From NCBI GenBank assembly GCA_016710985.1, contig JADJTX010000062.1, positions 62,001 through 126,000 on the forward strand: 64,000 nucleotides of DNA, written 5' to 3'. How positions within the stretch are numbered: the first letter of the stretch is position 1; each line of letters opens with the position of its first letter. Shown one piece after another: positions 35,649 through 48,500 of the stretch. The notes beneath the pieces were generated by a model. It was given only the letters and a program-made list of their open reading frames with translations, was not told where the DNA came from and searched no databases. The translations under genes were made by a program, and so were the position numbers. Source of the DNA: Ignavibacteria bacterium (GTDB lineage Bacteria; Bacteroidota; Ignavibacteria; Tepidaquicellales; Tepidaquicellaceae).

Positions 35649-37496
35649 ATGTCAGTTTATAGTACAAACATCAATGCTCAGTGGACTAAGTTATATAACG
35701 GCACCGGCGATGCTGAAGACCGCGCAAATTATATTACTGTTGACAACAAAAAAAATACTTATGTGACCGGAAGCAGCAAAGGAATCGGATCAAACTATGA
35801 TTACCTTTCAATAAAATATGATTCAAACGGGGTGCTTAAATGGTCGCAAAGATATAACGGACCCGGTAATGACATAGATCATCCGACTGATATCGAAGTT
35901 GACACATCAGGGAATGTTTATGTTACCGGTTACAGTATTGGCATTGGAACTGACTACGATTATGCAACAGTAAAATACAATTCAAACGGAGTGATGCAAT
36001 GGACTCAGAGATTCAACGGTGCCGACAGTTTATATGACAAAGCAACCGGGCTTTCAATTGACAATATGGGGAATATTATTGTAACAGGATACGTCGGGAT
36101 ATCCTTTCAATCCAATTTCATGACTATAAAATACAACAGCAACGGTGTTGTGCAGTGGTCAAAGTCTTATAACGGAACAGGTAATTATATTGATAATGCA
36201 AACTATGTTGTCACAGATGCTTCAGGAAATGTATATGTAACAGGTACAAGCTATGGACTGGACAGCGAGTATGATTTTCTGACGATCAAATACAATTCAT
36301 CAGGAACTTTGCTATGGTCAAGCAGGGGTAACGGAACAGGCAATACTTATGACGAAGCGAAGAAAGTCGTGGTAGACGATTCCGGGAATGTCTATGTAAC
36401 CGGAGACAGTTATGGTGCCGGTACTCTGTCGGATTACCTAACAGCAAAATATAATTCAGCAGGTGTGATTCAATGGAGTCACAGATATGATGAAGCAAAT
36501 AATTATGATTATGTAAATGACATTGAAGTGGATGATTCAGGAAATGTTTATGTCACAGGCAGCGGGTATGGAAATTCGAACAATAGTAACTTTACCACCA
36601 TTAAGTATAACACTACCGGAGCAGTTAAATGGATCAGGGTATATAATGGAATTGCCGGTGCTTATGACGAAGGTAAAGATCTTGCTGTCGATAATTCGGG
36701 AAATGTGTATGTCACGGGAGTATCAGCTGTAGGAGCAATCGCTGTTATAGGTCACGACATGACTACATTAAAATATGACGCAGCCGGTAACAGCCGCGGT
36801 ATTATTATTTATGCAGGAAGCGGTGAATCACAGGACTATGGAAATGCAATTGCGATTGATAATTCAGGGAATATTTATGTTGCGGGATTTACTAATGCAG
36901 CCAATGAAGATTTTATCACGATAAAGTATCTCTCCTCAGATTTTTTGCCGATCAACCTTCAGCTCAATGCATTCATTCAGGGATTCTACAACAGCGGAAG
37001 CAACTCACAAACAGGAGATACAATTAAAGTAAAACTCAGATACAGATTTTCTCCTTATAATATCTTAGACAGTGCAGAAGCATTTCTCGACGGTTCCGGA
37101 AATGCCTCAATTGATTTTTACAGTTCTTCCGATATGAGCTATTATATTTCAGTTGAACACAGAAACAGTATCACGACATGGAGCTCAGATTCAATACCGC
37201 TTTCAAACTCCGGCGTTAACCTGTATGATTTCACAAGTGCTGTTATCAAAGCTTATGGAAACAACATGTTACAGGTTGATGCTTCACCGGTTCATTTTGC
37301 CATCTTCAGCGGCGATGTAAATCAGGACGGGGTGATAGATCTTACTGATGTGTTGTCAGTTTACAATGCAGCGGGAAGTTTCTCAGGCGGTTATGTAGTG
37401 AATGACGTTACCGGAAACAATATAGTTGATCTGACTGATGTGCTGATCACTTACAATAATTCGGCGGCGTTTGTAGCGGCGGTGAAACCTTTATAG
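35649..37496 (+). CDS. SBBP beta-propeller surface protein with dockerin-like C-terminus
   Basis: A 615-aa open frame. Residues about 10-430 are eight SBBP repeats (pattern WS.RYNG...D.A..I.VD.SGNVYVTG), a beta-propeller. Residues about 433-530 are the conserved sandwich (GFYNSGSNSQTGDT; HRNSITTWS). Residues about 555-612 are the dockerin-like loops (DVNQDGVIDLTD, DVTGNNIVDLTD) ending FVAAVKPL. ATG 35649 gives only the tail of a signal peptide (MSVYSTNINAQ). An upstream ATG at 35617 (MKIYFTF) is in another frame, and a one- or two-base indel near 35635 would fuse them into a proper signal. So the true start is probably 35617. It is divergent from the helical-family gene at 33.5 kb. Confidence 0.85.
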   Translation: MSVYSTNINAQWTKLYNGTGDAEDRANYITVDNKKNTYVTGSSKGIGSNYDYLSIKYDSNGVLKWSQRYNGPGNDIDHPTDIEVDTSGNVYVTGYSIGIGTDYDYATVKYNSNGVMQWTQRFNGADSLYDKATGLSIDNMGNIIVTGYVGISFQSNFMTIKYNSNGVVQWSKSYNGTGNYIDNANYVVTDASGNVYVTGTSYGLDSEYDFLTIKYNSSGTLLWSSRGNGTGNTYDEAKKVVVDDSGNVYVTGDSYGAGTLSDYLTAKYNSAGVIQWSHRYDEANNYDYVNDIEVDDSGNVYVTGSGYGNSNNSNFTTIKYNTTGAVKWIRVYNGIAGAYDEGKDLAVDNSGNVYVTGVSAVGAIAVIGHDMTTLKYDAAGNSRGIIIYAGSGESQDYGNAIAIDNSGNIYVAGFTNAANEDFITIKYLSSDFLPINLQLNAFIQGFYNSGSNSQTGDTIKVKLRYRFSPYNILDSAEAFLDGSGNASIDFYSSSDMSYYISVEHRNSITTWSSDSIPLSNSGVNLYDFTSAVIKAYGNNMLQVDASPVHFAIFSGDVNQDGVIDLTDVLSVYNAAGSFSGGYVVNDVTGNNIVDLTDVLITYNNSAAFVAAVKPL

Positions 37497-37525
37497 AATT
37501 AAGAATTAAGAATTAAGAATTAAGA
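37494..37525. repeat. Heptanucleotide repeat (AATTAAG)
   Basis: Four to five AATTAAG units begin at the TAG stop codon of the SBBP gene. Confidence 0.85.
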
Positions 37526-37527
37526 AT

Positions 37528-37589
37528 TAGATTACAGATTGCAAATATTATTTGTTTAAAGAAATCACTCAAATAATATTTTGCGATCT
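37528..37589 (+). terminator. Rho-independent terminator (CAGATTGCAAATATT type)
   Basis: CAGATTGCAAATATTATTTG (37528-37547) pairs with its near-complement (37563-37583), then T6. Confidence 0.88.
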
Positions 37590-37608
37590 GTTTTTTATTC
37601 AGCTGCTT

Positions 37609-39112
37609 TTATTTGTAAGTTTTTCCTGAACCGGACACTTTTTTAGTGTGACCTGTTTCAAAGTCATCCATTTTCTCTTTAAACCAGTAACCCCAAAGCG
37701 AGTTTTGAGTCAATTTTAATAATTCCTTTATTTCAAAATCAGGATCTTTACACTTACCATGCTTAATTTTAATTAATTTTTTCATACCTCTTACAAAATC
37801 GAAGTTACCTTTCCTCATTAATTCTGAAACATCTTTATTCATCCTCAGATAATGTTCAAATGAATCTATCTCAGCCAGGACACTCTCAAAATGTGATTGT
37901 TCATAATAACAGCAAAGCCTCAGTTTATATATGTTTGTCTTATACCATTTCGATAGATCAACAGTCAACAGGCTTTCCAGACATTTCCCGATAGATTTCT
38001 CCTTGAAATAAATACAGGCATTAGAATAATTTAGTGCATTCTCTTTAAATTCCGGTGCGATATTCACGGAGTTCTCAGCTACGAACTTTTTTACACCGCG
38101 TGGAAAAGCCATTTTATAATGCAAAGCTACCAGATAAGTTTGAAGTGGTGTAAATTGCCCGGGTCATAACTTACAATACCTTTCCCCATACAGTATCTAT
38201 TAATTCATTTCCGGCATTTATGTAATAACTATCATGAATTATTCTTTCTGTACACCTGCTGAATAATAAAATAAATAAATGAAACTGCTTGTATCTGGTA
38301 AGTCTATCGAATATATCAAAATAAATATTCAGTGCAATCATTAAACTATCTTTATCTAATTCATCCAGATGAGATTTTAGAAAATAATAGTTGATCAGTG
38401 CAAGTTTTTTTGTTTCAAATTCATCATCATCACATTCTTCTTCAAAGAGATCCGGATCAAATGTTTTTACAAAATGCATGACAAGTTTATCACCTTTATA
38501 GATCAGGTTATAATTACGCATGTTAGTCCTGAATTTAGCATAGAATTCTGTAAATCTGTCAATAAAACCTGAATACAAATACAGGATGCTTTTTGAAGTA
38601 TGTTTAAAATTTTCAACAGGTTTTAACTGCTGAATAAATATAGTTGAAAACAATGAATACATTTCCAGGCGTCTGTTATAGTGGTTTTCTTTTGATAAAT
38701 CTTCATCAATAATTTTTGAATTCTGAAGCGCAACTTTAAGCGCCGGATCTAATAGTTTCTTATCTATATAAGTCTTTGTCAGACACTTATTATATTCAAA
38801 GACATACTTTCCTGTTTCAAAACCGTTGTAAACTAAAAATTTTTCAGCAAGATTTGTCAGCTGTGATTCAATAACCCTCAGTGAAACCGAAGATCTCCTG
38901 TCATAAACCTTTCCCGGGTAAAGTTTTTTAAATATACGTTCTTCTGTAAATAGAGTGCTGTCAAATGCCGGATGATGTCTTTTTAAGATGTTGTACAAAG
39001 GCTTGAAGTTTCTTTCTTTGTTGAAGTAAGGTGATTCAATGAATTTCTCAAAGTTTTTCATTTCCTCTTTTGAGAATGATGAGAGCAAAGTTAAAAGCTT
39101 TGATTTTTTCAT
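37609..39112 (-). pseudogene. TPR-like helical protein, divergent-partner family (frameshifted)
   Basis: Start ATG 39112 (MKKSKLLTLLSSFSKEE) begins the family signature: FEKFIESPYFNKERN, KRHHPAFD, KKLYPGKVYD, LAEKFLVYNGFETGKY. The frame runs to a stop at 38171. The TPR-like C-terminal part (YSNACIYFKEKSIGKCLESL; CCYYEQSHFESVLAEIDSF) continues in another frame from about 38124 to 37609, so one frameshift lies near 38125-38170. It is divergent from the RHS gene and convergent with the SBBP gene. Confidence 0.78.
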
Positions 39113-39282
39113 ATTGTTGTTCCTGAATAATTTCAGTTAAAAAATAAATAAACCAATATACCTTAACAAAATAAATATCCCGATTTAAAGAAAAAACATT
39201 AAAATACTATTTTAAAACAAATTTTCTAAACTTAGTAAAAAATATTAATCCGGATTCACCTTAACAATCGCTTAAATCTTTC

Positions 39283-39315
39283 TTTGCATATTCAATTTCA
39301 GATTTTATAACTTTG
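39283..39315 (+). promoter_or_regulatory. Candidate promoter of the RHS-like gene
   Basis: TTTG at 39283-39286, a 21-nt gap, then TAACTTTG at 39308-39315. The context CTTTCTTTGCATA is shared with the promoter at 28403. The leader would be about 180 nt. 39113-39282 shows nothing else. Confidence 0.45.
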
Positions 39316-39328
39316 CCATAACTTTATT

Positions 39329-39443
39329 CCGGGAAGGGATCATGCAAAAGAAAAAATCAAATCACACTTCAATAAATTTCGTTTCATCAGAAACTAATCA
39401 TCATGCGGAGCAGTCGGAATTCGATTACACAGTTCCTTCCCGG
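39329..39443 (+). other. Long-range inverted repeat in the RHS leader
   Basis: CCGGGAAGG (39329-39337) is complementary to CCTTCCCGG (39435-39443), about 100 nt apart, in the leader. It may fold in the mRNA. Weak evidence. Confidence 0.3.
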
Positions 39444-39502
39444 GATTGTATGTTAAAGAGATTGCTTCGCCTATAAATTGAAAATAAATTAATATAATAA
39501 TT

Positions 39503-42500
39503 ATGAAATATATTATTTCTTTTTTGTTTATCGTTTTATTTACATCAGTTTCATATTCCCAGAACATAAACCATCCGTCCATCTCAACTGCAGTTCCGGG
39601 TATGAAGGTTAACAGTTATTCCGGCAGTTTGACTTATGAGCGGACTGATCTGGAAATTCCGTGTCAGGGGGTTCATATTGATCTGACCTTTTATTTTAAT
39701 TCAAACACTACGTCTGTTGATCTTGGGTTTGGAAACGGTTGGACAATGACTTACTCTATGATTTACATAAAGCAAAATAGACACAGATAAAGATTAGAAG
39801 AAGTAATGGAAGAAAAGAAACTTATAATTTCAGCGGTGGAGCATGGGTGGCGGCAACAGGATATTTTGATTCACTTTATGAATATCAGCCGGGAAAATTT
39901 CAGTTAAAGAAGAAAGACGGAACAAAATACTTCTTCGATGATTCCACTCATAAAAAATTAACAAAAATTTCCGATAGAAATAACAATGAACTTACGATTA
40001 CATATACCGGATCACTGGCTACATCCATTACGGACCCTATGGGGAGGAGCGTACAGTTAAATTATACAGGCGGGCATTTAACAAGTATCACTGACCCAAA
40101 CTTCACCCCGACACGACAATTCCTTTATAGTTACGATTCAGACTGGAATGTAATCTCTTTTACTGACCCACTCGGGGAACAGCATTAATTATGAATATGG
40201 TGTGATGAGAAGACTGAAGAAAGTGACAGACCAGTTATCCAACCAGTTTAACTTTACATATTCTCAGCTGAACAGCACGATTTCCAGATCACATCTCCTT
40301 TGAATATACAAAATTTTTATTTCCAGCATGACCAGCGCGTATTAACGGTCAGCGAAATGGTAAATAACGTTGAACAAAATACAATATATACTTATGATGT
40401 ATCAAACATACGGAGTAAATCAGGGAACTGCTGCGGATTTAATGAATCTTACATTTATGATCCTCAAAATAATTTGATACAAAAGACCGATGCCAATTCG
40501 CGTATCTGGACTTATGAATACGATTCAAAAGGCAACCGGACAAAAGAAATCGACCCTCACCTGGGTAAAACAGAGTTTACTTTTGATCCTGTTTATAATC
40601 AGATAACAGGGATTAAAGACAAAAGAGAAAATGTTACAACATATGTTTATGATTCTCAGGGAAATCTTCTTCATGAAAATAAACCACTGGGAGTTTCTGA
40701 ACATTACACATATGATGCATACGGGAATATCACATCATATACAGACCCCGAAGGAGGAACTACTACATACAGCTATAACTCTTTTGGATATAAAACTTTA
40801 GAGACATTTCCGGATGCAACAACTAATTCATTTACCTATGATAATGTCGGTAATAAAAAAACCTTCACAGATGCAAACGGAAATATTACAACTTATTCTT
40901 ATGATGAATTAAACAGGCTTATACAAACGCAGAATGCTATTGGAAGTTCAACATTTAACACATATGACGGAAAAGGAAATCTTACATCAGTTACTGATGA
41001 GCTTGGCCATGTTACAAGCTATGTATATGATGCTTTGAACAGAAAAACAAAGATCACATCTCCTGACGGAACTGTAACAATGACCTATGATGAAAAAGGA
41101 AATATGCTGTCAAAGAAAGACGGCAACGGAAACATTACTCGCTATACCTGTGATTCCCGAAACCTTTTAATATCTGAAACAAATGCTCTAAATCACTCCC
41201 GAGGCTTTGCCTATGATAATATCGGCAATAAAGTAACGGAAACTGATTTCAGCGGAAATACAAAGAGCTATGTTTATGACGCATTAAACAGAGTAATAGA
41301 AATTACTGATGCAGTTTCCCGAATTGCAACTTACACATATGATGCAAGGGAACAGGACTTCCGTTAAAGATGCCAATGACAACATTACTTACAGTGTCTA
41401 TGATGAATTGAACCGTTTAACGAAAACGCAGATGCCTGTAGGAGAGATCTCATATACCTATGACGCAGACGGAAACAGGACTTCAGTGAAAGATGCTAAC
41501 GGAAACATAACAAGTTACACTTTTGACAATATGAACAGACAGACTGATGTGACAGATGCAATGGGGAACACTACCCATTTAGAATATGATAATCATGGAA
41601 ACATAACTGAAACTACAGATCGCAACGGTCATACAACAACATACGGTTATGATGCGCTAAACAGGAGAATAAATGAAACTAATCCGGCAGGAGAAATAAC
41701 TACGACAAATTATAATGCTGAAGGAAATATTACTTCCCGTTCGCTTCCAAATGGAAATACAATCTCATATTATTATGATGCTGCAGATAGGATAATATCT
41801 TCTTCTGATAATTCCGGATTAATCGGTACTTATTCTTATGATGTGAATTCAAACCGCGTAATTCAATCGGACGGTAATGGAAATACTATTGTAAACAAAT
41901 ATGATGCATTGAACCGACTGATAAGAGTGAGAGACGCAATGGGAAAAAATACAAGTTATACTTATAACAATAATTCAAGCATGATAAGTATGCAGGACAG
42001 AAATGGTCATACTACAGCATATTCCTATGACATCCGTGAAAGAAAAATTTCAGAAACTTCCCCTGCAGGAAATGTCATAACAATGACTTATGATCACGCC
42101 GGAAATAATAAAACAATTACCGATGATAACGGACGAACAACTTCATATACTTATGATCCCAATAACCGTCTGCTAATTGAAAATTATGCAAATGCAACAA
42201 GCAAGAGCTATGCTTACGATGCGAACGGCAACATTACTAAAAGAACAGATAATAACGGTAAGGTTACATTTTATAAATATGACCAGCTGAACCGGCTTTA
42301 CGGGAGAATTTCTGGAGCAGGGGTTCAGGATGTTTTTTCATATGACAATGAAAACAATATGATCACTGCTAATAACTCAAATGCAAGTATCACTTTCACT
42401 TATGATAATGCTAACAGGAAGCTCAGTGAAAATATGAATGGAAAAGTAACAGGTTATACTTACGATATTCCGGGAAAGAAACGCACGATTACTTATCCGG

Positions 42501-43671
42501 GCGGAAGAACGGTTGTTGAAGATTATGACGCGCGTATGCGTCTGATTAATGTTGCTTCTGGGAATAAATGTTTCTTATACCTCGATGCCGGCAACAGGAT
42601 ATTGACAAGGAGATACAACAATGGAGTAGTTACGAATTACTCTATAATAATAATGACTGGATAACATCCACTAAACCACGTTAAATCACCGGCATTAATC
42701 GCACAGTTCAACTATTCATTTGACAATGAAGGTAACAGATTAACTTCAGAGAAAACTCACCGGCTTACCAATTCCGGAAAAATATACCTATGACTTAGAT
42801 GACCGCTTAATTAATTTCAAAGAAGGGACTTTGGTCGGAAATAATATCCCATCTCCTCTTACTCAAACACAATTCAACTATGACGGTGTCGGAAACAGAA
42901 ACAGTATCGTGAAAGATAATGATACAACCACTTATACTTACAACAGTGTAAACGCATATACAAATATTACAGACACAGCAAGTGTGAATCCAACTTACGA
43001 TGCAAACGGAAACACTCTCAATGACGGAAGGCATTCTTATGCTTTTGATTTCGAAAACAGACTAATCTCTGCTGACGGCGGCGTAACTGCTTCATATAAG
43101 TATGACGCGCTCGGCAGAAGAATTCAGAAAGTTACGACTTCCGGTACAGTCAATTACTATTACGATGATCAGAGAGTAGTAGAAGAAAGGAATGTATCCG
43201 ATGCGGTAATAGCGACTTATGTTTACGGGACATGGATTGATGATATACTCAGCATGAAAAGAAATGGAATAGATTATTTCTATCATCATAATTCACTCGG
43301 CTCTGTAATAGCTTTAACAAATAATCCGGAGCAACTATAGAAAGATATGAATACGATGCTTATGGAAGTCCGACAATCTCCTATATTTCTTCAGCCGGAG
43401 GCTTAGAGATCTTCGGGTAATGTATATGTTCACCGGAAGAGAAGTACGATCCTGAAACAAAAACTATCACTACCGCGCGAGATTTTATAAACCGGACTGG
43501 GGAAGATTTGGGCAATGGGATCCGCTAAGGTATTTGGGATGAATTTCTAAATTTGAAATGGTTGGATTTATCCATGAAATAATTTTGACCCAAAATGGAA
43601 AATTTACTGTTGTCCAAATTAATAATGCCGGAGGTTATAGTAGGACTTCTATAATTGTTTTTGCACTGTAG
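39503..43671 (+). pseudogene. Secreted RHS/YD-repeat protein, frameshifted
   Basis: Signal peptide (MKYIISFLFIVLFTSVSYSQ), then an N-terminal beta region (MKVNSYSGSLTYERTDLEIP). A very long YD-repeat shell follows (YTYDANGNITS, YVYDALNRKT, SVKDANGN; dozens of copies). The RHS core (43350-43540) still reads FTGREYDPET, then YKPDWGRFGQWDPLRY when frames are joined. After the core a short tail (NGKFTVVQ) ends about 43671. I see no recognisable toxin domain. Frames change near 39790, 40190, 40300, 41350, 42665-42830 and 43340-43480. The open parts are 39847-40188, 40300-41367, 41309-42664 and 42831-43340. Family knowledge: YD shells encapsulate a C-terminal payload. It is divergent from the helical-family gene at 39112. 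It lacks the dockerin-like module found on its neighbours. Confidence 0.8.
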
Positions 43672-43984
43672 CAAAAGTTCCTGTTCAGTTTGCAGTAAAT
43701 GTAGTAAAAGGAGGAGAAGCGTTAATCAGGAGCATTATTTGCAAGTCAGCTGAAGATGAAGAAATTAGTATTGCGTCCTCTAAATCATTCCAGATGTGAA
43801 GCGAAAGTAAGATGTCCTAACATTATAGGAAATAATGATGTCCAAAACAAAGTTTGTGGATAAAATGAAAATATTGTCTGTCAAACTTAAATCAAAAATA
43901 AACCAAAATTAAAAATAATAAATTATATAAATAGTATTATTATATTCCAAAATTCAAAATCTAATCATAGCTTTTACAATATTA
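43672..43984. other. Intergenic stretch after the RHS tail
   Basis: No convincing ORF. Short stop-interrupted coding-like pieces (for example from 43756) could be the remnant of an RHS C-terminal payload. The last 100 bp are very AT-rich. Confidence 0.4.
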
Positions 43985-45468
43985 TTGCTGATGGAATTCA
44001 AAATTAATTACGCTCAAGAAGACTGTGACGACGACGATGGCGGAAGTGAATCATCCAAATTTGCACAGGGGTGTGATGAGTGTTACAGCGGAAGTTCAAT
44101 CTCAGAAATTCTTGTAGTTACATCAGAAGGTATTCAGGTTAGGAATACAGAAGGAAAGCTGATCAAAACTTTCATGACCGGATACACAAACCTCCCGTCA
44201 GGAATGTCGGCAAATGCAGAAGGGAAATTATTTATTTCAGATCTGTCTTCAGGAGAAATCTCTGTTTTTGATAAAAACGGAAATCTGACAGGCTCATTCC
44301 GAAGCGGTATTAATGCACTGGGAGAAATCGTCGCTGATAATATGTCAAATGTTTACATATCAGAATTTGAGGGAAGTGAAATTAAAAAGTTTGATCTGCA
44401 CGACAATTATTTAACTTCATTTTATAGCAAAGAAAAGATTAATCTGATTGCATTGCATCCGGATAATTGTAATATGTTCTATACTTCTGATAAAGGTGAT
44501 CTGTTAAGTTTTAACTTATGCGCAAATACTCCACTGGTTTCATCATTCCCGCCGGGCATTCTTAAAAAAGCAAATTCATTCAAAATACTTTCTGACGGAA
44601 GCATATTAGCAGCGGTTGGAGAAAGTATTGTTCGTTTAAGTCCCGAAGGGAAATTAATTCAAAGCTACGATGTACAGTCACATGATCACTGGTCTGCATT
44701 GGATATTGATACTGACGGAGAATCCTTTTGGTGTGCAGACTACTGCAATTCAAATGTCCGGAGATTTAATCTTACAACCGGGGAAGAAATATCTTACTTC
44801 AATACAGGTAAAGGTCCGGGAACAGTTTTCAGGCTAGTAGTCAAGAAAGCAGACGAATCTAAAACTAAAGTCTCAATAACAAATGTAACATTAGATCTAA
44901 AAATATCTTCTGAATCTCTTGAACCATCTCCCGTCAAAGGAGAATCAATCACTGTTTCATTAAGAAAGAGTACTCCTCCGTATCAGATCATAGATTATAA
45001 GAAAGGAATATTAGATGCAGATGGAAACTGCAGTCCGTTAAGTTTTCAAATGTAGTATTGGGAAACAGCTACTACATTGCGGTCAGCAAGAAGAATTCAA
45101 CAGAGACATGGAGTGAAAGCATTACAATTGACGAACCAACCTTAACCCATGAACTTACGGCTAATATTTATACTGGAGATCTGAATAGGGATGGGATAGT
45201 TGACCTGACTGATCTTGCTCTGTTATACAATGACAGGGTTACGTCTGCCAATCCGGACAAAGACGGGAAAAAAGAAGAGAATGAAATATTTGATTTCGAA
45301 AAAACTGTTTATGACAATGCCTTTAATTTTGTAACTACGAATAAGCCTGACGGCGCTCAGTTATCTCCAATGATGGATGATTCAGTGAATGTCTCCGGAA
45401 AATTCAGACTTAGTGAAAATTGCGCTGAGAATATAAAAAATAATTCTGGTGTTAAAAGTTTAAGGTAA
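43985..45468 (+). CDS. NHL-like propeller protein with variant dockerin-like C-terminus (one frameshift)
   Basis: About 494 aa. An NHL/SMP-30-like six- to seven-bladed propeller spans residues about 30-290 (GKLFISDLSSGEISVFDKNG, DNMSNVYISEFEGSEIKKFD). A variant of the sandwich follows (TPPYQIIDYKKG, then KKNSTETWSES) and one clear calcium loop (DLNRDGIVDLTD). The tail differs from the paralogues and has no FVAVVKP end. The frame breaks near 45050 (stop at 45055; the second part is open to 45468). The listed start is a TTG. In frame upstream, residues IQNLIIAFTILLLMEFKINYAQ form a good signal peptide, but there is no ATG. ATT at 43952 or a mutated start is possible. It follows the RHS gene in the same direction. 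Confidence 0.7.
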
Positions 45469-45507
45469 AGATACACAATCAGAAATACTTAATTTATCAT
45501 TTCAATC

Positions 45508-48500
45508 ATGAAAATATTAATTACACTTTTTAACTGCTCTCTTTTAACCAATATTTTTTTATCACCGTCTTATTCAAATGCGCAAAATGTAACTGTGACA
45601 GGCGCATTAGCAGGGAATGGCAGCTATCCGACTTTATCATCTGCATTCTCCGCAATAAACAGCGCTTCACAATCCGGAGCAAACATTAGTATACTAATAA
45701 CCGGAAATACTTCAGAGCCGGTTACAGGAGCAATATTAAACGGAGGCGGATGGGCAGGTGTTTTAATTCAGCCAGGTGGCGGTGCAGATAGAACTATTTC
45801 AGGTGAAGCAAATGCAGGAACTCCATTGATTGGATTAAATGGGGCGGACTATGTGAAAATAGACGGATTAAATTCAGAAGGCAACTCTCTAACAATTTCT
45901 AATACCCGCGTTTCATCTTTTAACGGAACAAGTACGATTCGCTTTCAGAGTGATGCTACAAACAATGTAATCACAAGATGCAAAATATTAGGCTCTTCAT
46001 TACACAGAGAATTAACAGGTAATATAGTGTTTGGTCAAAATTCAGTTTCTACAGGCAATGATAACAATTTGATTTCGTTTTGTGATATTGGACCCGCAGG
46101 ATCAAATCTTCCTTCGAACGGAATAGCATTCGCCAGCACTTCTTCAACCGTGCTAAATAGCGGAGATACTATTAGGGATTGTAATATTTATGATTATTTT
46201 AACTCCGCAGACATGAGCGCCGGGATTTTGATCCAGGGTGGTTGCAGAGACATCAGCATTTTAATAATAAGTTTTACCAAACCGGAGTGAGAACTTATTC
46301 TGCAGGAGGACATTACCATGCCGGGGTATGGATAGATACTAAGACAAGTGCATTTAATATAACCGGAAATCGGATAGGGTCCAATTCATCCGAAGGTACC
46401 GGAATGTATTCTATCAATGCATCATCATTTTTATATATTTATGGCGTATTTATCCGCGTTGATACTACTGCAAACTCAGCAAGCATACAGGGGAATACAA
46501 TTGAAAAATTCAGATAACCGGTTCTCTCGCTCATTTTGTAGGTATCCATTGCTTTGGAGGCTCAATAAACGTAGGTGACGAAATTGGTAATAATATTGGA
46601 AGCCAAAACGAATCCGGAAATATTTTAGCGAATACTTCCGGTGGTGGTTACATATCGGGAATATTATATGATGGAGTTGGCTCATGGGTTTGTAATAGTA
46701 ATTTAATCGGCGGTATTAGTGCATTTACAACAAACACAAATATTTGGACAATTGATTGTATAAAATCTCAAACTAATATTTCATTAGAATTTGAATGTCA
46801 AAATAATACTATTGGAGGCAATAATCTAAATTCCATCACCAATTACAGTGTTCATCATTATTCACAACTGAATGGAATATCAACCGAAGGAAATAACAGA
46901 TCAAACATAACTAATAACTTAGTAAGGAATCTTACTTCATACGGGCAAACATACAGTCCTTTAGTTGGAATAAATATGAGTTCCTCAAATACTTTTTGCA
47001 ATATTTTAAATAATACAATTCACTCTTTAAGAATGGCTCAGGATTCAGAGTTTCCCGGAAGTGTCAAGGGAATTTATTTCCGAATTACTACAGTTAGTGA
47101 AAATTTAATTTCCGGAAATTTTATTCATTCCCTTTTTGCATCATACGAAACCCAACAAACAGCGACAGTTACAGGAATTGAATCATATTCAGAACGTTAG
47201 GAGGATCAGTTACTTATCAGAATAATGTTATTCGATTAGGGATAGACACATCAGGAAATAATTTTGATAACACCGATGTTACAATAACCGGCATTTATGA
47301 TGATTATTCTCCGAGGACTTTCTATTCTTACGCAAATTATTATTTTAATACTATTTATATCGGAGGAAGTCCAACAGGAGGAAGTTCAAACTCTTATGCA
47401 TTCCGAAGCAGGCTGATAAATAACAATAGAAACTTCAGAAATAATATTTTTATAATGCCTGCTCAAATTTTGGTTCTATTGGGAAACACTACTCGATTGA
47501 ACTGATACTAAGCGGCGGAAGCAATTTGACAATAAATAATAATGTATATCAAGCTAACGGCAACGGAGGCGTATTCGGGAAGTCTTTTTTTGACATAACA
47601 AGTCTGAGTGCCTGGCAAACTGCATTAGGACAGGATGCAAACAGCTTTAATGAAGATCCTCATTTCATTAATCCAAATGGTTCTGTCAGCACGGTTGACC
47701 TTCATATTAATCCGAATTCCCATCAGTAATAAACGGTAATGGAGTTCTTATTGCTTCAGTGACAGATGATTTCGACGGTGATTTAAGATCAGGGTTTAAC
47801 TCCCGTTGATATTGGCGCTGATGCAGTAAACCTTCCTTTGTTATATCCAAATGACATTCAGCTTTCAAATGCATTAATTGAAAATCAGGTAGTTATTTTA
47901 GGAAACAGGTATGAAATTAAAGCAAAGGTCGTGAATGTAGGAACAAATTCACAAAATTCTTTCCGGTCTATTATACAGTCAATGGTGGTTCACCTGTTGG
48001 ACCTGGTAAATTCTGTCGACCATTTCCCTCAACTATGGTCCGAACAAATTATTTTTAAAGATTCGAATTCGTTTACCCCTGCTATTCCGGGGGTGAATAC
48101 ATTGAAAATTTATTCTGCACTGTCAACTGATAATTACCGGGGTAATGATACAGTTACTTTAGTTGTAAATGTTCAGCAAAATGTGTCATCACTTCCTTTT
48201 GTAGAAACATTTTCTAATCTTTCAAATTGGTCAGTGCTGTTGGAAAATCCTTTGTATGATACAAAGCTTTGGGAGTTGGGATTATGCACAAATCCTGCAG
48301 GCGCTGAGGATAATATTGCAGCAACAAGTAATTGTTATCTCGGTGCTGAAGGAAGAAGAGAAATATTAAAATCGCCGGTTTTGGATTTTTCTTCATTTGT
48401 TTCAGGAAGCAGTACAAGTTTTCCTGTTCTGAATTTTTATACTGCATATACAGGGTTTTCAGGATTAGATGATTCGCTGGAAGTTATACTATCCACTGAT

